Shown: positions 37,606 to 47,664, counted from the first letter of the stretch. The stretch: 64,000 bases of DNA from Pseudomonadota bacterium (GCA_021787435.1 JAJYLY010000002.1:186001-250000); one strand, 5' to 3'. Numbers and translations: made by a program. The notes: generated from the letters alone by a model not told the origin.

Positions 37606-38346
37606 TAGCGGATCGGACTCGACGTTAAATAGCATCACTGTATTGTGTCCGCTGCGCTCGGTATCGTACATCGCGAGGTCGGCATGTTTCAGCAGCGATA
37701 CTGCAGGAGATATGAAGGCGGTTTGCGGAAAATATAAGCACCCCCATTGAGAGACTGACGTGTCTTGTCGGCCACGATGGCTGAATGCTGTTGCGATTCG
37801 ATGGTAAGCAAGAGCACGATAAACTCGTAGCCGCCGACACGTGAAACGGTATCTGATTTGCATATGCAGTCCTGTATGCGCCGCGCCGCCCCAGTCAGGA
37901 TCAAATCGCCAATGGCATGTCCATGGGTGTCGTTGATCGGCTTGAATTCATCCAGATCGATGAACGTCAAGGCCACATGTGACTTGTCGCGCCTTGCGGC
38001 AGCAATCGCCTGTACTAATATGTAGCTTAACAGTTGCCGGTTCGGCAATCCGGTCAGCGCGTCATATTTGTCAAGCTTGATCAGCGCCTGATTGGCAGCG
38101 AGCAGCTGCTGGTTGCGCTGTTCGATCTTGTCTTCCAGCGTGGCATTGATTTCATTGATCTGTTCGATTTTCTGGCTGACCACCTTGTCCATGCTGATAA
38201 AGCTTCTGGTCGGGCCTCCTAGTTCATCCTCGCGATATTCATTCACCTGGTCGAGTTCTTAATTCAGCGTTTGCCTTCCGCTGGCGATATCTCGGAATAT
38301 CCTGCGCAACGCGCTCAAAGGGCGCAAGATGGAATCAACCAGACAC
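37588..38346 (-). pseudogene. Decayed HAMP-GGDEF diguanylate cyclase
   Basis: Remains of a sensor diguanylate cyclase, broken in at least three ways. Upstream of the longest frame (ATG at 38246), translation of 38247-38346 gives a HAMP-like stretch (LVDSILRPLSALRRIFRDI then SGRQTLN) ended by an in-frame TAA before ELDQVNEYRE. Then comes a coiled coil (EQINEINATLEDKIEQRNQQLL) and a GGDEF domain (YDALTGLPNRQLL, FIDLDEFKPINDTHGHAIGD) whose signature reads GGYEF, not GGDEF. Near 37715 the frame is lost; the true C-terminal end (LLKHADLAMYDTERSGHNTVMLF) is in another frame, stopping at 37588. The transmembrane sensor part is missing. Active c-di-GMP synthesis is unlikely. Confidence 0.8.
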
Positions 38347-38436
38347 TAGGCAAACGGAAACATGATCGATAGCCATAAGGGATATCAATCCTAGTTAGGG
38401 GGGGTTAATGCGGATTTGCCAGTTCTTGCAAAGCCA

Positions 38437-38464
38437 ATGACATGTCTTCCGAACCGGCTATAAT
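38437..38464 (+). promoter_or_regulatory. Sigma70-type promoter for psiF
   Basis: ATGACA (38437-38442, five of six matches to the -35 consensus), a 16 bp spacer and a perfect TATAAT (38459-38464), about 70 bp before the psiF start. No pho box with the usual CTGTCAT repeats is visible. Confidence 0.6.
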
Positions 38465-38534
38465 GGTCGCGTTTTAGCATGCGGCTGAAACATCCCGGCC
38501 TGGGGGATAATACCAATTCATCAAGGAGAAACTC

Positions 38535-38852
38535 ATGAAGAAATTGATTGCAATGGCTTGTTTGGGATTTTTTGTCGCAATATCCGCGCCGGCTTTTGCG
38601 GGGACGCAGCAGGAAAAAATGAAAGGCTGCAATGTTGAGGCTAAGGGTATGAAGGGGGAAGAAAGGCGTGCATTTATGAGCAAGTGCCTGAAAAAGGACT
38701 ATGTCTTGAAGTCTAACGCCGCAGCCAAACCTGCCGAGAGCGCGCCTGTGAAACAGCAGGATAAGATGAAATCTTGCAACGCGGATGCAAAGGCCAAGGC
38801 GTTAAAAGGCGACGAGCGCAAGGCGTTTATGAAAGAATGCCTGAAAAAATAA
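38535..38852 (+). CDS. psiF: PsiF-repeat secreted protein
   Basis: 105 residues with a Sec signal peptide (KKLIAMACLGFFVAISAPAFAG, cleavage about residue 22) and two copies of the PsiF repeat: QQEKMKGCNVEAKGMKGEERRAFMSKCLKK and KQQDKMKSCNADAKAKALKGDERKAFMKECLKK. Each repeat has two Cys that may form a disulfide in the periplasm. E. coli PsiF is phosphate-starvation induced, but its function is unknown. A strong ribosome-binding site (AAGGAG) and a promoter lie upstream and a terminator downstream, so it is a single-gene unit. Confidence 0.88.
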   Translation: MKKLIAMACLGFFVAISAPAFAGTQQEKMKGCNVEAKGMKGEERRAFMSKCLKKDYVLKSNAAAKPAESAPVKQQDKMKSCNADAKAKALKGDERKAFMKECLKK

Positions 38853-38865
38853 CCGTTATGCACGG

Positions 38866-38888
38866 AAAAAGGCGCACTGCGCCTTTTT
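38866..38888. terminator. Bidirectional intrinsic terminator after psiF
   Basis: AAAAAGGCGC (38866-38875) pairs with GCGCCTTTTT (38879-38888) across a 3-base loop, giving T tracts in both directions. It serves psiF and the convergent cyclic-nucleotide-binding gene ending at 38912. Confidence 0.85.
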
Positions 38889-38911
38889 CGTGTGACAGGA
38901 ATCAGCGGTCA

Positions 38912-39409
38912 TTACAGCAATTCCTGTATCCTTTGATTAGCGCCTTGCAGTTTTTTGAATAATGCAATCAGTAGCGCTTTGTCCATATAGTCCTTGACCT
39001 TGGCATCGCAGCGCAGGATTTCAATGCTGGTCTTGTCAAGCTCGGCAACGACTACATGTCCATCGGCGATGACGGTTGCAGTGCGCGAAATTTTCTCGTT
39101 GTTGAAGAAGGTTCCTTCTCCTATACACTCGCCGTATATGATCTTTCCGACTTTCTTTCCGTTGCAGTAAACCGTCGTCGTGCCCAGCAGCACCACATAG
39201 AAGGTGTTGGTGGCGCCACCTTCTCTGGTGAGCTTGTCTCCGGCAGCAAATGTGCGGATTTGAGTTGGCTTGGAAATGGATTCCAGATATTCGTTTGGAA
39301 TGGGATCGAAGAAAGAGCATTTGCGCAATTCTGCAAACCGACTGGTCGCGCTCTCAAGGTGCTTGATGAAATTGTCAAGACTGATTGCAATATCGTCTAT
39401 CTCGTTCAT
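38912..39409 (-). CDS. Stand-alone cyclic nucleotide-binding domain protein
   Basis: 165 residues from the ATG at 39409 (AAGG 8 bases upstream); an ATG at 39427 adds six. Residues about 35-145 form a CRP-type cNMP-binding beta roll: LRKCSFFDPIPNEYLESI, FAAGDKLTREGGATNTFYVVLLGTTTVY, and GECIGEGTFFNNEKISRTATVIAD, where the phosphate-binding cassette normally has GE...RAA/RTA (here RTAT). No helix-turn-helix follows, only two C-terminal helices (LLIALFKKLQGANQRIQELL), so it is not a DNA-binding CRP. It may act as a regulatory subunit or scaffold. Convergent with psiF, divergent from carA. Confidence 0.75.
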   Translation of the reverse strand: MNEIDDIAISLDNFIKHLESATSRFAELRKCSFFDPIPNEYLESISKPTQIRTFAAGDKLTREGGATNTFYVVLLGTTTVYCNGKKVGKIIYGECIGEGTFFNNEKISRTATVIADGHVVVAELDKTSIEILRCDAKVKDYMDKALLIALFKKLQGANQRIQELL

Positions 39410-39537
39410 GTATGCTGCCTTTTGCATGGTTCATATATGGCGTCGATCTGCACAAGGCGAAACTTATCACAAGCTGCGAATAATGTCTTGTGTTGCAGAC
39501 AGTTAGCTTGGCTGAAAATTTGAAAATCAGCTTCGGT

Positions 39538-39566
39538 TTGATGATGCCTGTCTAATCCGTTATAAT
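39538..39566 (+). promoter_or_regulatory. Strong sigma70 promoter for carAB
   Basis: TTGATG (39538-39543), exactly 17 bp, then perfect TATAAT (39561-39566). Transcription would start near 39573, leaving a leader of about 64 bases before the GTG start of carA. The leader has a GCGGG/CCCGC hairpin at 39582-39608 followed by TTCTTT, a possible attenuator. Confidence 0.75.
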
Positions 39567-39636
39567 GCGCAGCAATCTTTTGCGGGTTGAGCTCACGGTT
39601 CTTCCCGCTTCTTTATGTCTATCTTGGGAGCATCTG

Positions 39637-40827
39637 GTGACGCAAACGAATCCTGCCATTCTTGTACTTGCCGATGGGACGGTGTTTCGTGGCGTGTCCA
39701 TCGGCGCTGCCGGTAGCAGTGTGGGCGAAGTGGTTTTTAATACCGCGATGACCGGCTATCAGGAAATACTCACCGATCCTTCCTATTGCCGTCAGATCGT
39801 GACGCTGACTTATCCGCATATCGGCAATGTCGGCATAAACAATGAGGATGTCGAGTCGCGCCAGGTCTTTGCCAGCGGCCTCATCATCCGCGATTTGTCG
39901 CTCACGGTTAGTAACTGGCGCAGCAAGCAGTCTTTGCCAGAGTATCTAAAGGCCAACAATGTGGTCGCGATTGCCGGGATAGACACGCGCCGCCTTACGC
40001 GCATATTGCGCGAAAAAGGCTCGCAGAACGGCTGCATCGCGACGGGCAATGACGAGGCGGCGGCGCTTGACGCTGCGCGCGGTTTTGCGGGTCTTGCCGG
40101 CATGGACTTGGCAAAGGAAGTAAGCTGCGACAAGTCTTACGAATGGACAGAGGGCGTGTGGGAGCTTGACAAACAGGAATCAAGATTGAGGATTGAGGAT
40201 CGAGAGAAATTAGTCCCCTTGGGTTCTACGCAATCCTCATTCCTCGCCCCGCACTTCTTTCATGTCGTCGCATACGACTTTGGCGTGAAAAGCAATATTT
40301 TGCGAATGCTGGCATCGCGTGGCTGCAGGATCACCGTAGTGCCTGCTAAGACTGCGGCGAAAGAGGTTCTGGCGATGAAGCCGGATGGCGTATTTCTGTC
40401 GAATGGGCCGGGTGATCCGGAGCCTTGCGATTATGCGATCGTCGCCACGCAGCAAATATTGGCGGCAGAAGTTCCGCTGTTTGGCATCTGTCTTGGCCAC
40501 CAGATTATGGGTCTGGCCGTCGGGGCTAAAACAGTGAAGATGAAGTTCGGCCACCGCGGTGCGAATCATCCCGTGCAGGATCTCGCAAGCCGCCGCGTGA
40601 TGATTACCAGCCAGAATCACGGTTTTGCGGTGGATGCGGCGACATTGCCCGGCTCGGCGCGGGTCACCCATGTTTCGCTGTTTGATGGGACGCTGCAGGG
40701 TTTTGAGTTAACAGACAAGCCTGCGTTCTGCTTTCAGGGGCATCCCGAAGCGAGCCCGGGTCCGCACGACGTGGACGGCTTGTTCGATAAATTTATTGAA
40801 ATGATGGAAAATGCCAAAACGCACTGA
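39637..40827 (+). CDS. carA: Carbamoyl-phosphate synthase small subunit CarA
   Basis: 396 residues from the GTG at 39637 (GGGAG at a good distance; the longer frame from 39565 would begin inside the promoter). The subunit hydrolyses glutamine and feeds ammonia to CarB. N-terminal domain: [14 protein letters not shown] and [17 protein letters not shown]. Glutaminase domain: [15 protein letters not shown], the nucleophile Cys in FGICLGHQ, and [11 protein letters not shown] with the catalytic His and Glu. The linker between WEL and FHVVAYDFG is about 18 residues longer than in E. coli CarA (from memory), and this extra piece is encoded by a dispersed inverted repeat. The 3' end overlaps carB by 17 bp. 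Confidence 0.95.
   Translation: MTQTNPAILVLADGTVFRGVSIGAAGSSVGEVVFNTAMTGYQEILTDPSYCRQIVTLTYPHIGNVGINNEDVESRQVFASGLIIRDLSLTVSNWRSKQSLPEYLKANNVVAIAGIDTRRLTRILREKGSQNGCIATGNDEAAALDAARGFAGLAGMDLAKEVSCDKSYEWTEGVWELDKQESRLRIEDREKLVPLGSTQSSFLAPHFFHVVAYDFGVKSNILRMLASRGCRITVVPAKTAAKEVLAMKPDGVFLSNGPGDPEPCDYAIVATQQILAAEVPLFGICLGHQIMGLAVGAKTVKMKFGHRGANHPVQDLASRRVMITSQNHGFAVDAATLPGSARVTHVSLFDGTLQGFELTDKPAFCFQGHPEASPGPHDVDGLFDKFIEMMENAKTH
40173..40253. repeat. Inverted repeat element inserted in frame in carA
   Basis: Arm 1 (40181-40201) has tandem GATTGAG units and contains AGGATTGAGGAT at 40189-40200; arm 2 (40231-40245) is CAATCCTCATTCCTC. The arms pair with about 12 of 13 matches, enclosing a loop near 30 bases. 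The same 12-mer and the same 15-mer occur at the ftsH-folP junction (47670-47681 and 47702-47716), so these are two copies of one element. Here it encodes about 20 residues ([20 protein letters not shown]) in the linker between the two CarA domains. Confidence 0.75.
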
Positions 40828-43800
40828 TCTGAAATCCATACTCATCATTGGCGCAGGCCCTATCGTCATCGGGCAGGCATGCGAATTCGATTACTCCGGC
40901 GCGCAGGCCTGCAAGGCGTTGCGCGAGGAAGGCTATCGCGTAGTTCTGGTGAATTCGAATCCGGCTACGATCATGACCGATCCCGACATGGCGGATGCGA
41001 CCTATATCGAGCCCATCACTTGGCAGATTGTAGAGAAGATCATCGCGAAGGAAAGACCCGATGCGATCCTGCCTACCATGGGCGGGCAGACTGCATTGAA
41101 TTGCGCGCTGGATCTGGCAAAGCATGGGGTGCTGGAAAAATACCAGGTCGAGATGATAGGCGCATCGCGCGAGGCCATCGACATGGCCGAAGATCGCGAA
41201 AAATTCAAGCAGGCGATGACACGCATCGGCCTGTCTTCTGCGCGTTCCGCGATTGCGCACAGCATGGAAGAGGCCTTGCAGGTCCAGCAGGTGATGGGTT
41301 TTCCGACCATCATAAGGCCATCCTTCACGATGGGCGGCAGCGGCGGTGGCATCGCCTACAACCGCGAGGAATTTGTCACCATTTGCGAAGGCGGGCTTGA
41401 GGCGTCGCCCACCCGCGAATTACTGATCGAGGAATCGCTGCTAGGCTGGAAAGAGTATGAAATGGAGGTGGTGCGCGATCGCAATGACAATTGCATCATC
41501 ATCTGCTCGATTGAAAACCTCGACCCGATGGGCGTGCACACCGGAGATTCGATCACCGTTGCACCCGCGCAGACTTTGACCGACAAGGAATTCCAGATCA
41601 TGCGCGATGCCTCCCTTGCGGTGCTGCGCGAAATCGGCGTGGAGACGGGCGGTTCTAACGTGCAGTTCTCCATCAATCCGGACAACGGGCGCATGGTGGT
41701 GATTGAGATGAATCCGCGCGTGTCTCGTTCCTCTGCATTGGCTTCCAAGGCAACAGGTTTTCCGATCGCCAAGATAGCAGCAAAGCTGGCCGTGGGTTAT
41801 ACGCTGGACGAGTTGCAGAATGACATCACGGGAGGGGCCACACCTGCCTCGTTTGAACCCACGATCGATTACGTGGTGACCAAGATACCGCGCTTTGCAT
41901 TCGAGAAATTCCCTCAGGCCAACGATCGCTTGACCACGCAGATGAAATCGGTCGGCGAAGTGATGGCCATAGGCCGCACCTTCCAGGAATCCTTCCAGAA
42001 AGCCTTGCGCGGACTGGAAGTAGGTGTGAACGGGCTAGATGTCAAATTTTTAAGCCTTGATGAAATCGCTGCGGAACTTGGCAATCCCGGCCCTGCCCGC
42101 ATCTGGGCGGTGTCCGATGCATTCCGCCTTGGCATGAGTGTGGATGAGGTGTTCAATATCAGCAAGATAGACCGATGGTTCTTAGTGCAGATCGAAGATT
42201 TGGTCAGTCAGGAAGCAACGCTTCTGGGTCGTTCGCATGAAAGCATCAGTGCGCCTGAAATGCGCGCCTTGAAGCGCAGCGGGTTTGCCGATGCGCGTCT
42301 TGCACATCTTCTTGGTACAGAGACGGTTAGCTTGCGCGCGCATCGCCATGCGCTAGGTGTGCGCCCGGTCTATAAGCGCGTGGACACCTGCGCTGCGGAA
42401 TTTTCCACGGATACCGCCTACATGTATTCCACCTATGAAGATGAATGCGAAGCGCTGCCCACGACCAACAAGAAAATCATGGTGCTGGGCGGGGGGCCGA
42501 ACCGCATCGGACAGGGCATCGAGTTTGACTATTGCTGCGTGCATGCGGCGCTGGCGATGCGCGAGGACGGCTATGAGACCATCATGGTCAACTGCAATCC
42601 GGAAACGGTATCCACCGATTACGACACGTCTGACCGATTGTATTTTGAACCGCTGACGCTGGAAGATGTGCTGGAAGTGGTGGCAGTCGAAAAGCCGATC
42701 GGCGTGATCGTGCAATACGGCGGACAGACTCCGCTGGGCCTGGCGCGCGGGCTGGAAAAGAACGGCGTGCCGATAATTGGCACCACGCCTGACATGATAG
42801 ACTGTGCGGAGGATCGCGAACGCTTCAAGCAGATGCTGATAGAGCTCGGCTTGAAACAGCCGCCGAACCGCACTGCAAGCACCGTGGCTGAAGGCGTTGC
42901 AGGGGCTGCTGCGATAGGCTACCCGTTGGTGATGAGGCCATCCAATGTGTTGGGCGGGCGTGCCATGGAGATCATCCATGCGCAGGCCGATCTTGAGCGA
43001 TACATGCGCGATGCAGAAACGATGTCCAAGACCTATCCCGAGCGCCTGCCGATACTGCTGGATCGTTTTCTGAACGATGCGATTGAGGTGGATGTGGATG
43101 CAGTGTCCGATGGGTGTGATGTCATCATAGGCGGCATCATGGAGCATATCGAGGAGGCAGGCGTGCATTCGGGTGATTCGGCCTGCTCATTGCCGCCCTT
43201 CAGTTTGTCCGTGGCGATGCAAAACGAGTTGCGCCGTCAGACGGTCTTGATGGCGCGTGCGCTCAATGTGGTCGGTCTGATGAACGTGCAGTTCGCGATT
43301 CAGGGGGAGACGGTCTATGTGTTGGAAGTGAACCCGCGCGCATCCCGCACTGTGCCTTTTGTATCCAAAGCCACTGGTGTTCCACTGGCAAAAATTGCTG
43401 CACGCTGCATGGCAGGGCAGAGCCTTGTGCGGCAAGGCATCACCGCTGAAGCGGTGCCGGCTTATTATTCCGTGAAGGAAGCGGTGTTCCCATTCATCAA
43501 GTTCCCCGGGGTGGACACGATACTCGGCCCTGAAATGAAATCGACAGGGGAAGTGATGGGTGTGGGCGAGACTTTTGCCGAGGCTTTCGTCAAGTCGCAA
43601 CTGGCGGCCAGCGTCAAACTGCCCAAGGATGGCAAAGTCTTCATCAGCGTGCGTGACGCAGACAAATCGGGTGTTGTCGAGGTTGCCCGCTCGCTAGAGG
43701 CGTTGGGTTTTACGCTGCTGGCAACAAGAGGAACCGCATCGGCGATCAGTGCTCAAGGCATCAAGGTGACTGTCGTGAACAAGGTGGCAGAAGGGCGTCC

Positions 43801-44044
43801 GCATATCGTGGATATGTTGAAGAACGGCGAAATCAACCTGATCGTCAACACGGTGGACAGCAGACCAGCTGCGATGCGCGATTCCTATTCAATACGGCAT
43901 GCGGCCTTGCAGGGTAGGGTGACTTATTACACGACGCTGGCGGGTGCGCGTGCGGCCTGTGTCGGCATGCATCACTTGGAAGCTTTGCAGGTTTATGATG
44001 TCCAGTCTCAGCATCAAAGAACAACAGCAGCTATTAGCGAGTAG
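40811..44044 (+). CDS. carB: Carbamoyl-phosphate synthase large subunit CarB
   Basis: 1077 residues. Two homologous halves each hold an ATP-grasp domain: the first starts [21 protein letters not shown] and makes carboxyphosphate and carbamate; the second starts [21 protein letters not shown] and phosphorylates carbamate. [21 protein letters not shown] and [21 protein letters not shown] are the matching metal/nucleotide segments. A C-terminal MGS-like regulatory domain (about 930-1060) with [12 protein letters not shown] binds effectors such as UMP and ornithine. The last dozen residues (after VYDVQSQ) are encoded by a repeat arm. Confidence 0.97.
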   Translation: MPKRTDLKSILIIGAGPIVIGQACEFDYSGAQACKALREEGYRVVLVNSNPATIMTDPDMADATYIEPITWQIVEKIIAKERPDAILPTMGGQTALNCALDLAKHGVLEKYQVEMIGASREAIDMAEDREKFKQAMTRIGLSSARSAIAHSMEEALQVQQVMGFPTIIRPSFTMGGSGGGIAYNREEFVTICEGGLEASPTRELLIEESLLGWKEYEMEVVRDRNDNCIIICSIENLDPMGVHTGDSITVAPAQTLTDKEFQIMRDASLAVLREIGVETGGSNVQFSINPDNGRMVVIEMNPRVSRSSALASKATGFPIAKIAAKLAVGYTLDELQNDITGGATPASFEPTIDYVVTKIPRFAFEKFPQANDRLTTQMKSVGEVMAIGRTFQESFQKALRGLEVGVNGLDVKFLSLDEIAAELGNPGPARIWAVSDAFRLGMSVDEVFNISKIDRWFLVQIEDLVSQEATLLGRSHESISAPEMRALKRSGFADARLAHLLGTETVSLRAHRHALGVRPVYKRVDTCAAEFSTDTAYMYSTYEDECEALPTTNKKIMVLGGGPNRIGQGIEFDYCCVHAALAMREDGYETIMVNCNPETVSTDYDTSDRLYFEPLTLEDVLEVVAVEKPIGVIVQYGGQTPLGLARGLEKNGVPIIGTTPDMIDCAEDRERFKQMLIELGLKQPPNRTASTVAEGVAGAAAIGYPLVMRPSNVLGGRAMEIIHAQADLERYMRDAETMSKTYPERLPILLDRFLNDAIEVDVDAVSDGCDVIIGGIMEHIEEAGVHSGDSACSLPPFSLSVAMQNELRRQTVLMARALNVVGLMNVQFAIQGETVYVLEVNPRASRTVPFVSKATGVPLAKIAARCMAGQSLVRQGITAEAVPAYYSVKEAVFPFIKFPGVDTILGPEMKSTGEVMGVGETFAEAFVKSQLAASVKLPKDGKVFISVRDADKSGVVEVARSLEALGFTLLATRGTASAISAQGIKVTVVNKVAEGRPHIVDMLKNGEINLIVNTVDSRPAAMRDSYSIRHAALQGRVTYYTTLAGARAACVGMHHLEALQVYDVQSQHQRTTAAISE

Positions 44045-44124
44045 CTGATTCGGAAGGTCGTGCTTCGTTCGACTGGTTAAACCCGCGAAGCGAACAATAT
44101 AATAACTGGCTACTAGCTACTAAC
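44025..44124. repeat. Inverted repeat element at the carB-greA junction
   Basis: Arm 1 (44025-44047) has units of AGCTATTAGCGAGTAGCTG and includes the last codons and stop of carB. Arm 2 (44103-44124) is TAACTGGCTACTAGCTACTAAC. The two are inverted degenerate copies enclosing about 55 bp, which itself has a CTTCGTTCG/CGAAGCGAAC inverted piece. Arm 2 starts with the same TAACTGG as arm 2 of the greA-yhbY element. Confidence 0.55.
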
Positions 44125-44140
44125 ACATGAAGGTTCAAGT

Positions 44141-44617
44141 ATGAGCAAAATTCCATTGACTCTGGTTGGGGCAGAGATGCTGCGCCAGGAATTGCACCGT
44201 CTCAAGACGATAGAGCGGCCATCAGTGATCAACGCGATTTCCGAAGCGCGCGCACAAGGGGATCTTTCCGAGAACGCGGAATATGAGGCGGCCAAGGAGA
44301 AACAGGGATTTGTCGAAGGGCGCATCATGGAGCTCGAGGGTAAACTGGGCAGCGCCCAGATCATCGACCCCAAGACGCTCAATGCCAACGGGCGATGCGT
44401 GTTTGGTTCGACGGTGATACTGGAGGATGTCAACAGCGGCGATGTCGTGACTTACCAGATTGTCGGAGATGATGAGGCGGATATCCGCGAGCGCAAGATT
44501 TCAATCAGTTCGCCGATTGCGCGCGCCCTGATCGGAAAATACAGCGGCGATGTGGCCGAGGTTCAGGCGCCTCACGGCGTGCGGGAATACGAAGTGGTCG
44601 AGGTTCAGTATATCTAA
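44141..44617 (+). CDS. greA: Transcription elongation factor GreA
   Basis: 158 residues. It reactivates backtracked RNA polymerase by stimulating transcript cleavage. The N-terminal coiled coil includes [55 protein letters not shown] with the acidic tip (D/E-LSENAEY) that reaches the active site. The C-terminal FKBP-like domain ends [30 protein letters not shown]. Flanked on both sides by inverted repeat elements of similar unit sequence. Confidence 0.97.
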   Translation: MSKIPLTLVGAEMLRQELHRLKTIERPSVINAISEARAQGDLSENAEYEAAKEKQGFVEGRIMELEGKLGSAQIIDPKTLNANGRCVFGSTVILEDVNSGDVVTYQIVGDDEADIRERKISISSPIARALIGKYSGDVAEVQAPHGVREYEVVEVQYI

Positions 44618-44620
44618 AGG

Positions 44621-44690
44621 CAGTCGCTAGCAGTTAGTTGGTGTTGTCGTTTCGCGATTTTAACTGGTAACTAACGGCTAACAGCTAACG
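44621..44690. repeat. Inverted repeat element at the greA-yhbY junction
   Basis: Arm 1 (44621-44640) is CAGTCGCTAGCAGTTAGTTG, starting 4 bp after the greA stop. Arm 2 (44661-44690) is built of TAACTGGTAACTAACGGCTA-type tandem units. The arms are inverted, with about 20 bp between. Since greA and yhbY converge here, the hairpin could serve as a transcription barrier, although there is no clean U tract. Confidence 0.55.
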
Positions 44691-44696
44691 TCTGTT

Positions 44697-45047
44697 TTAT
44701 CTGTTTCCAAGTTGTTTCTTGGTCAGCGGTTTTTTGCCCTTGTGGCGAGGCATCTGGCGGATTTCGATTTTTCGCACTTCCGGGTTGGGCTTGAAGATAA
44801 CTAGGATTTTGCCGATATGCTGCACGGGCTCAGCGTTTAATTTGGCACAAATCTCGCTCAAAATGGCCTCCCGTTCCGGGCGTTCTGCCATCGCGCGTAT
44901 CTTGATGAGTTCGTGAAGTTTCAGGGTCTGTTCGATTTCTCTCAGGACGGATTCCGTGAGACCGGCATTGCCTATCATCACAGTGGGTTTTAATTGATGT
45001 GCGCGGCTCTTTAAGGCCAAGCGCTCTGAAACGGTCAGTACAGGCAT
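44697..45047 (-). CDS. yhbY: YhbY-family RNA-binding protein (CRM domain)
   Basis: 116 residues with a CRM domain: LTVSERLALKSRAHQLKPTVMIGNAGLTESVLREIEQTLKLHELIKIR, with the GxxG-like MIGNAGLT loop, then an extended basic tail (MPRHKGKKPLTKKQLGNR). It associates with pre-50S ribosomal particles in E. coli. Divergent from rlmE, an rRNA methyltransferase, with only 38 bp between starts. Confidence 0.93.
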   Translation of the reverse strand: MPVLTVSERLALKSRAHQLKPTVMIGNAGLTESVLREIEQTLKLHELIKIRAMAERPEREAILSEICAKLNAEPVQHIGKILVIFKPNPEVRKIEIRQMPRHKGKKPLTKKQLGNR

Positions 45048-45085
45048 AATTTTCTCAAAATTTTACAGGAAATGGATTCTAAACG

Positions 45086-45706
45086 ATGAAGCCATCCAAA
45101 ACCAGCAAACAATGGATGCGTGAGCATATCAACGATCCTTTCGTGCAGCAGGCGCAAAAGGATGGTTACCGCTCGCGTGCAGCCTACAAGCTGCTGGAGA
45201 TCAATGCGCGGGATCATTTGATCAAGCCTGGCCAAGTGGTCGTAGATCTGGGTGCTGCCCCCGGAGGATGGTGTCAGGTAGCCGCAAAAATCGTCGGAGA
45301 GGCTGGCAAAGTCATCGCGCTTGATCTTTTGCCTGTTGAACCTTTGCGCGGCGTTGAGTTCATACAGGGCGACTTTCGTGATGCAGAGGTATTGCAAAAA
45401 CTCGAGTCAAGCCTGCACAATAGGCCCATAGGGCTTGTAATTTCGGATATGGCCCCCAATTTCAGCGGTGTATCGCAGGTGGATCAGGATCGCGCGATAT
45501 ATCTAGCGGAGCTTGCGATGGAGTTTGCCTTAAAGCACCTGAATTCGGAGGGAAGCTTCCTGGTCAAGGTTTTTCAGGGGTCGGGATTCGAGGCTTACAT
45601 GAAGTTGATGCGCAGTCGTTTTGTTAAGGTGGTTGCGCGCAAGCCCAAGGCATCAAGGGATCGTAGCAGCGAAGTGTATCTTTTGGGCACTGGAGTGCTT
45701 GAGTAA
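45086..45706 (+). CDS. rlmE: 23S rRNA (uridine-2'-O)-methyltransferase RlmE/FtsJ
   Basis: 206 residues. Methylates the 2'-O of U2552 in the 50S A loop. SAM-binding core [20 protein letters not shown] and the K-D-K-E-type catalytic set are visible: K in [12 protein letters not shown] in [13 protein letters not shown] in [10 protein letters not shown] and E in SSEVYLLG. Directly followed by ftsH, as in E. coli. Confidence 0.96.
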   Translation: MKPSKTSKQWMREHINDPFVQQAQKDGYRSRAAYKLLEINARDHLIKPGQVVVDLGAAPGGWCQVAAKIVGEAGKVIALDLLPVEPLRGVEFIQGDFRDAEVLQKLESSLHNRPIGLVISDMAPNFSGVSQVDQDRAIYLAELAMEFALKHLNSEGSFLVKVFQGSGFEAYMKLMRSRFVKVVARKPKASRDRSSEVYLLGTGVLE

Positions 45707-45728
45707 TCAGCCGATACATAGTCTAATG

Positions 45729-45747
45729 GCATACCTTGGTAGTATGC
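45729..45747 (+). other. Small hairpin in the ftsH 5' leader
   Basis: GCATAC (45729-45734) and GTATGC (45742-45747) form a perfect 6 bp stem with a 7-base loop, ending 5 bases before the AAGGA ribosome-binding site of ftsH. It might affect translation with temperature, but stability is low and this may be chance. Confidence 0.3.
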
Positions 45748-45762
45748 ATATAAGGAATTATC

Positions 45763-47664
45763 TTGAACAATTTTAAAAGTATTGCAATCTGGCTGGTCGT
45801 AGCCTTGGTTCTGATGACCGTATTCAATCAGTTCAATTCACGCCAGCAGATCACGGCGCAGGCGCACTTGGACTATTCCCAGTTCCTCGATGAGGTTAAA
45901 AAAGGAGAGATTGCCAAGGTAGTCATTGAAGGCCGCACCCTGAATGCGACGACCACTGAAGGTAAGCATGTCAGCACCTATGCGCCAAGCGATTTATGGA
46001 TGGTGTCCGATCTTCTGAAAAACGGCGTCAGTATAGAAGCCAAGCCGGAAGAGGAGCAATCCTTCCTGATGAGCGTTTTCGTGTCATGGTTTCCGATGAT
46101 CCTCTTGATTGCGGTGTGGGTGTTCTTCATGCGCCAGATGCAAGGTGGCGGCAAGGGCGGCGCGTTTTCATTCGGCAAGTCGCGCGCGCGCATGTTGGAT
46201 GAAGCGAAGGAGCGGGTGACTTTTGCAGATGTCGCAGGTTGCGACGAGGCTAAGGAAGAAGTTTCAGAGCTGGTGGATTTTCTGCGTGATCCGACTAAAT
46301 TCCAGAATCTGGGCGGGCGCATTCCGCGCGGCGTTCTGATGGTGGGCAGTCCTGGTACTGGCAAGACCCTGCTTGCAAAGGCCATCGCAGGCGAGGCCAA
46401 GGTGCCGTTCTTTTCGATCTCGGGTTCTGATTTCGTCGAGATGTTCGTGGGTGTGGGCGCTGCGCGCGTGCGCGACATGTTCGAGCAGGCCAAGAAGCAG
46501 TCGCCCTGCATCATCTTCATCGATGAGATCGATGCGGTGGGTCGTCAGCGCGGCGCTGGACTGGGTGGTGGCAACGACGAACGCGAACAGACACTGAATG
46601 CGTTGCTGGTTGAAATGGACGGATTCGAGGGTGCTTCCGGCGTGATCGTGATCGCCGCGACCAACCGGCCGGATGTGCTGGATGCAGCGCTGCTGCGTCC
46701 GGGGCGTTTCGACCGTCAGGTAGTGGTGCCGTTGCCGGATATACGCGGTCGCGAACAGATACTTGCGGTGCACATGCGCAAGGTGCCTTGCTCGCCTGAC
46801 GTCGATGCTAGCATACTGGCGCGCGGAACGCCGGGCATGTCCGGTGCTGATCTGGCCAACCTGGTGAACGAGGCCGCGCTGTTTGCAGCGCGTCGCGCCA
46901 AGCGCTTTGTCGAGATGGACGACTTCGAGGCAGCCAAGGACAAGATCTTCATGGGTGCTGAACGCCGTTCCATGGTGATGCCGGAAGAAGAGCGCCGTAA
47001 TACGGCTTATCACGAATCGGGTCACGCGCTGGTTGCAAAGTTGATGCCGAAGACCGATCCTGTGCACAAGGTAACGATCATTCCGCGCGGACGCGCGCTG
47101 GGTCTGACCATGCAGTTGCCGTCCGAAGACAGGTACAGCATGGATAAGGAACGGATCCTGTCCACCATCGCAGTGCTGTTTGGCGGTCGCATCGCCGAGG
47201 AAGTATTCATGCACCAGATGACCACGGGCGCGTCCAACGATTTCGAGCGTGCAACCGATATGGCGCGCAAGATGGTCACGCAATGGGGCATGTCTGATGC
47301 GTTGGGTCCGATGGTGTACGGCGAAAACGAGGGCGAGGTCTTTCTGGGCCGTTCTGTCACGACGCACAAGAATATTTCGGAGGCGACCATGCAGAAGGTG
47401 GACACCGAGATACGCCACATCATCGATCAGCAATATGCGTTGGCGCGCAACCTGATCGAGACGCACCGCGACAAGATCGAGGCGATGACTGCTGCGCTTC
47501 TGGAATGGGAAACGATAGACGCTGACCAGATCAACGATATCATGGCAGGCAATCCGCCTCGCCCTCCAAAACCCAGCCAATCGGCACAGGCGCCCAAGCC
47601 GCCCAAGGATGAAACACCTTCTGCGCCAGCCGTTACGCCTACCCAGCCGGCACAGGAAATGTAA
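45763..47664 (+). CDS. ftsH: ATP-dependent zinc metalloprotease FtsH
   Basis: 633 residues, membrane-bound AAA+ protease that degrades sigma32, LpxC and damaged membrane proteins. Start is TTG at 45763 with AAGGA upstream. Two membrane helices (about 7-22 and 105-125) flank a periplasmic domain; the AAA domain has [18 protein letters not shown] (Walker A), [15 protein letters not shown] (Walker B) and the SRH region with [21 protein letters not shown]. The zinc site is HESGH in [14 protein letters not shown] Pro/Gln-rich tail follows. Order rlmE-ftsH-folP-glmM is standard. Confidence 0.97.
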   Translation: MNNFKSIAIWLVVALVLMTVFNQFNSRQQITAQAHLDYSQFLDEVKKGEIAKVVIEGRTLNATTTEGKHVSTYAPSDLWMVSDLLKNGVSIEAKPEEEQSFLMSVFVSWFPMILLIAVWVFFMRQMQGGGKGGAFSFGKSRARMLDEAKERVTFADVAGCDEAKEEVSELVDFLRDPTKFQNLGGRIPRGVLMVGSPGTGKTLLAKAIAGEAKVPFFSISGSDFVEMFVGVGAARVRDMFEQAKKQSPCIIFIDEIDAVGRQRGAGLGGGNDEREQTLNALLVEMDGFEGASGVIVIAATNRPDVLDAALLRPGRFDRQVVVPLPDIRGREQILAVHMRKVPCSPDVDASILARGTPGMSGADLANLVNEAALFAARRAKRFVEMDDFEAAKDKIFMGAERRSMVMPEEERRNTAYHESGHALVAKLMPKTDPVHKVTIIPRGRALGLTMQLPSEDRYSMDKERILSTIAVLFGGRIAEEVFMHQMTTGASNDFERATDMARKMVTQWGMSDALGPMVYGENEGEVFLGRSVTTHKNISEATMQKVDTEIRHIIDQQYALARNLIETHRDKIEAMTAALLEWETIDADQINDIMAGNPPRPPKPSQSAQAPKPPKDETPSAPAVTPTQPAQEM

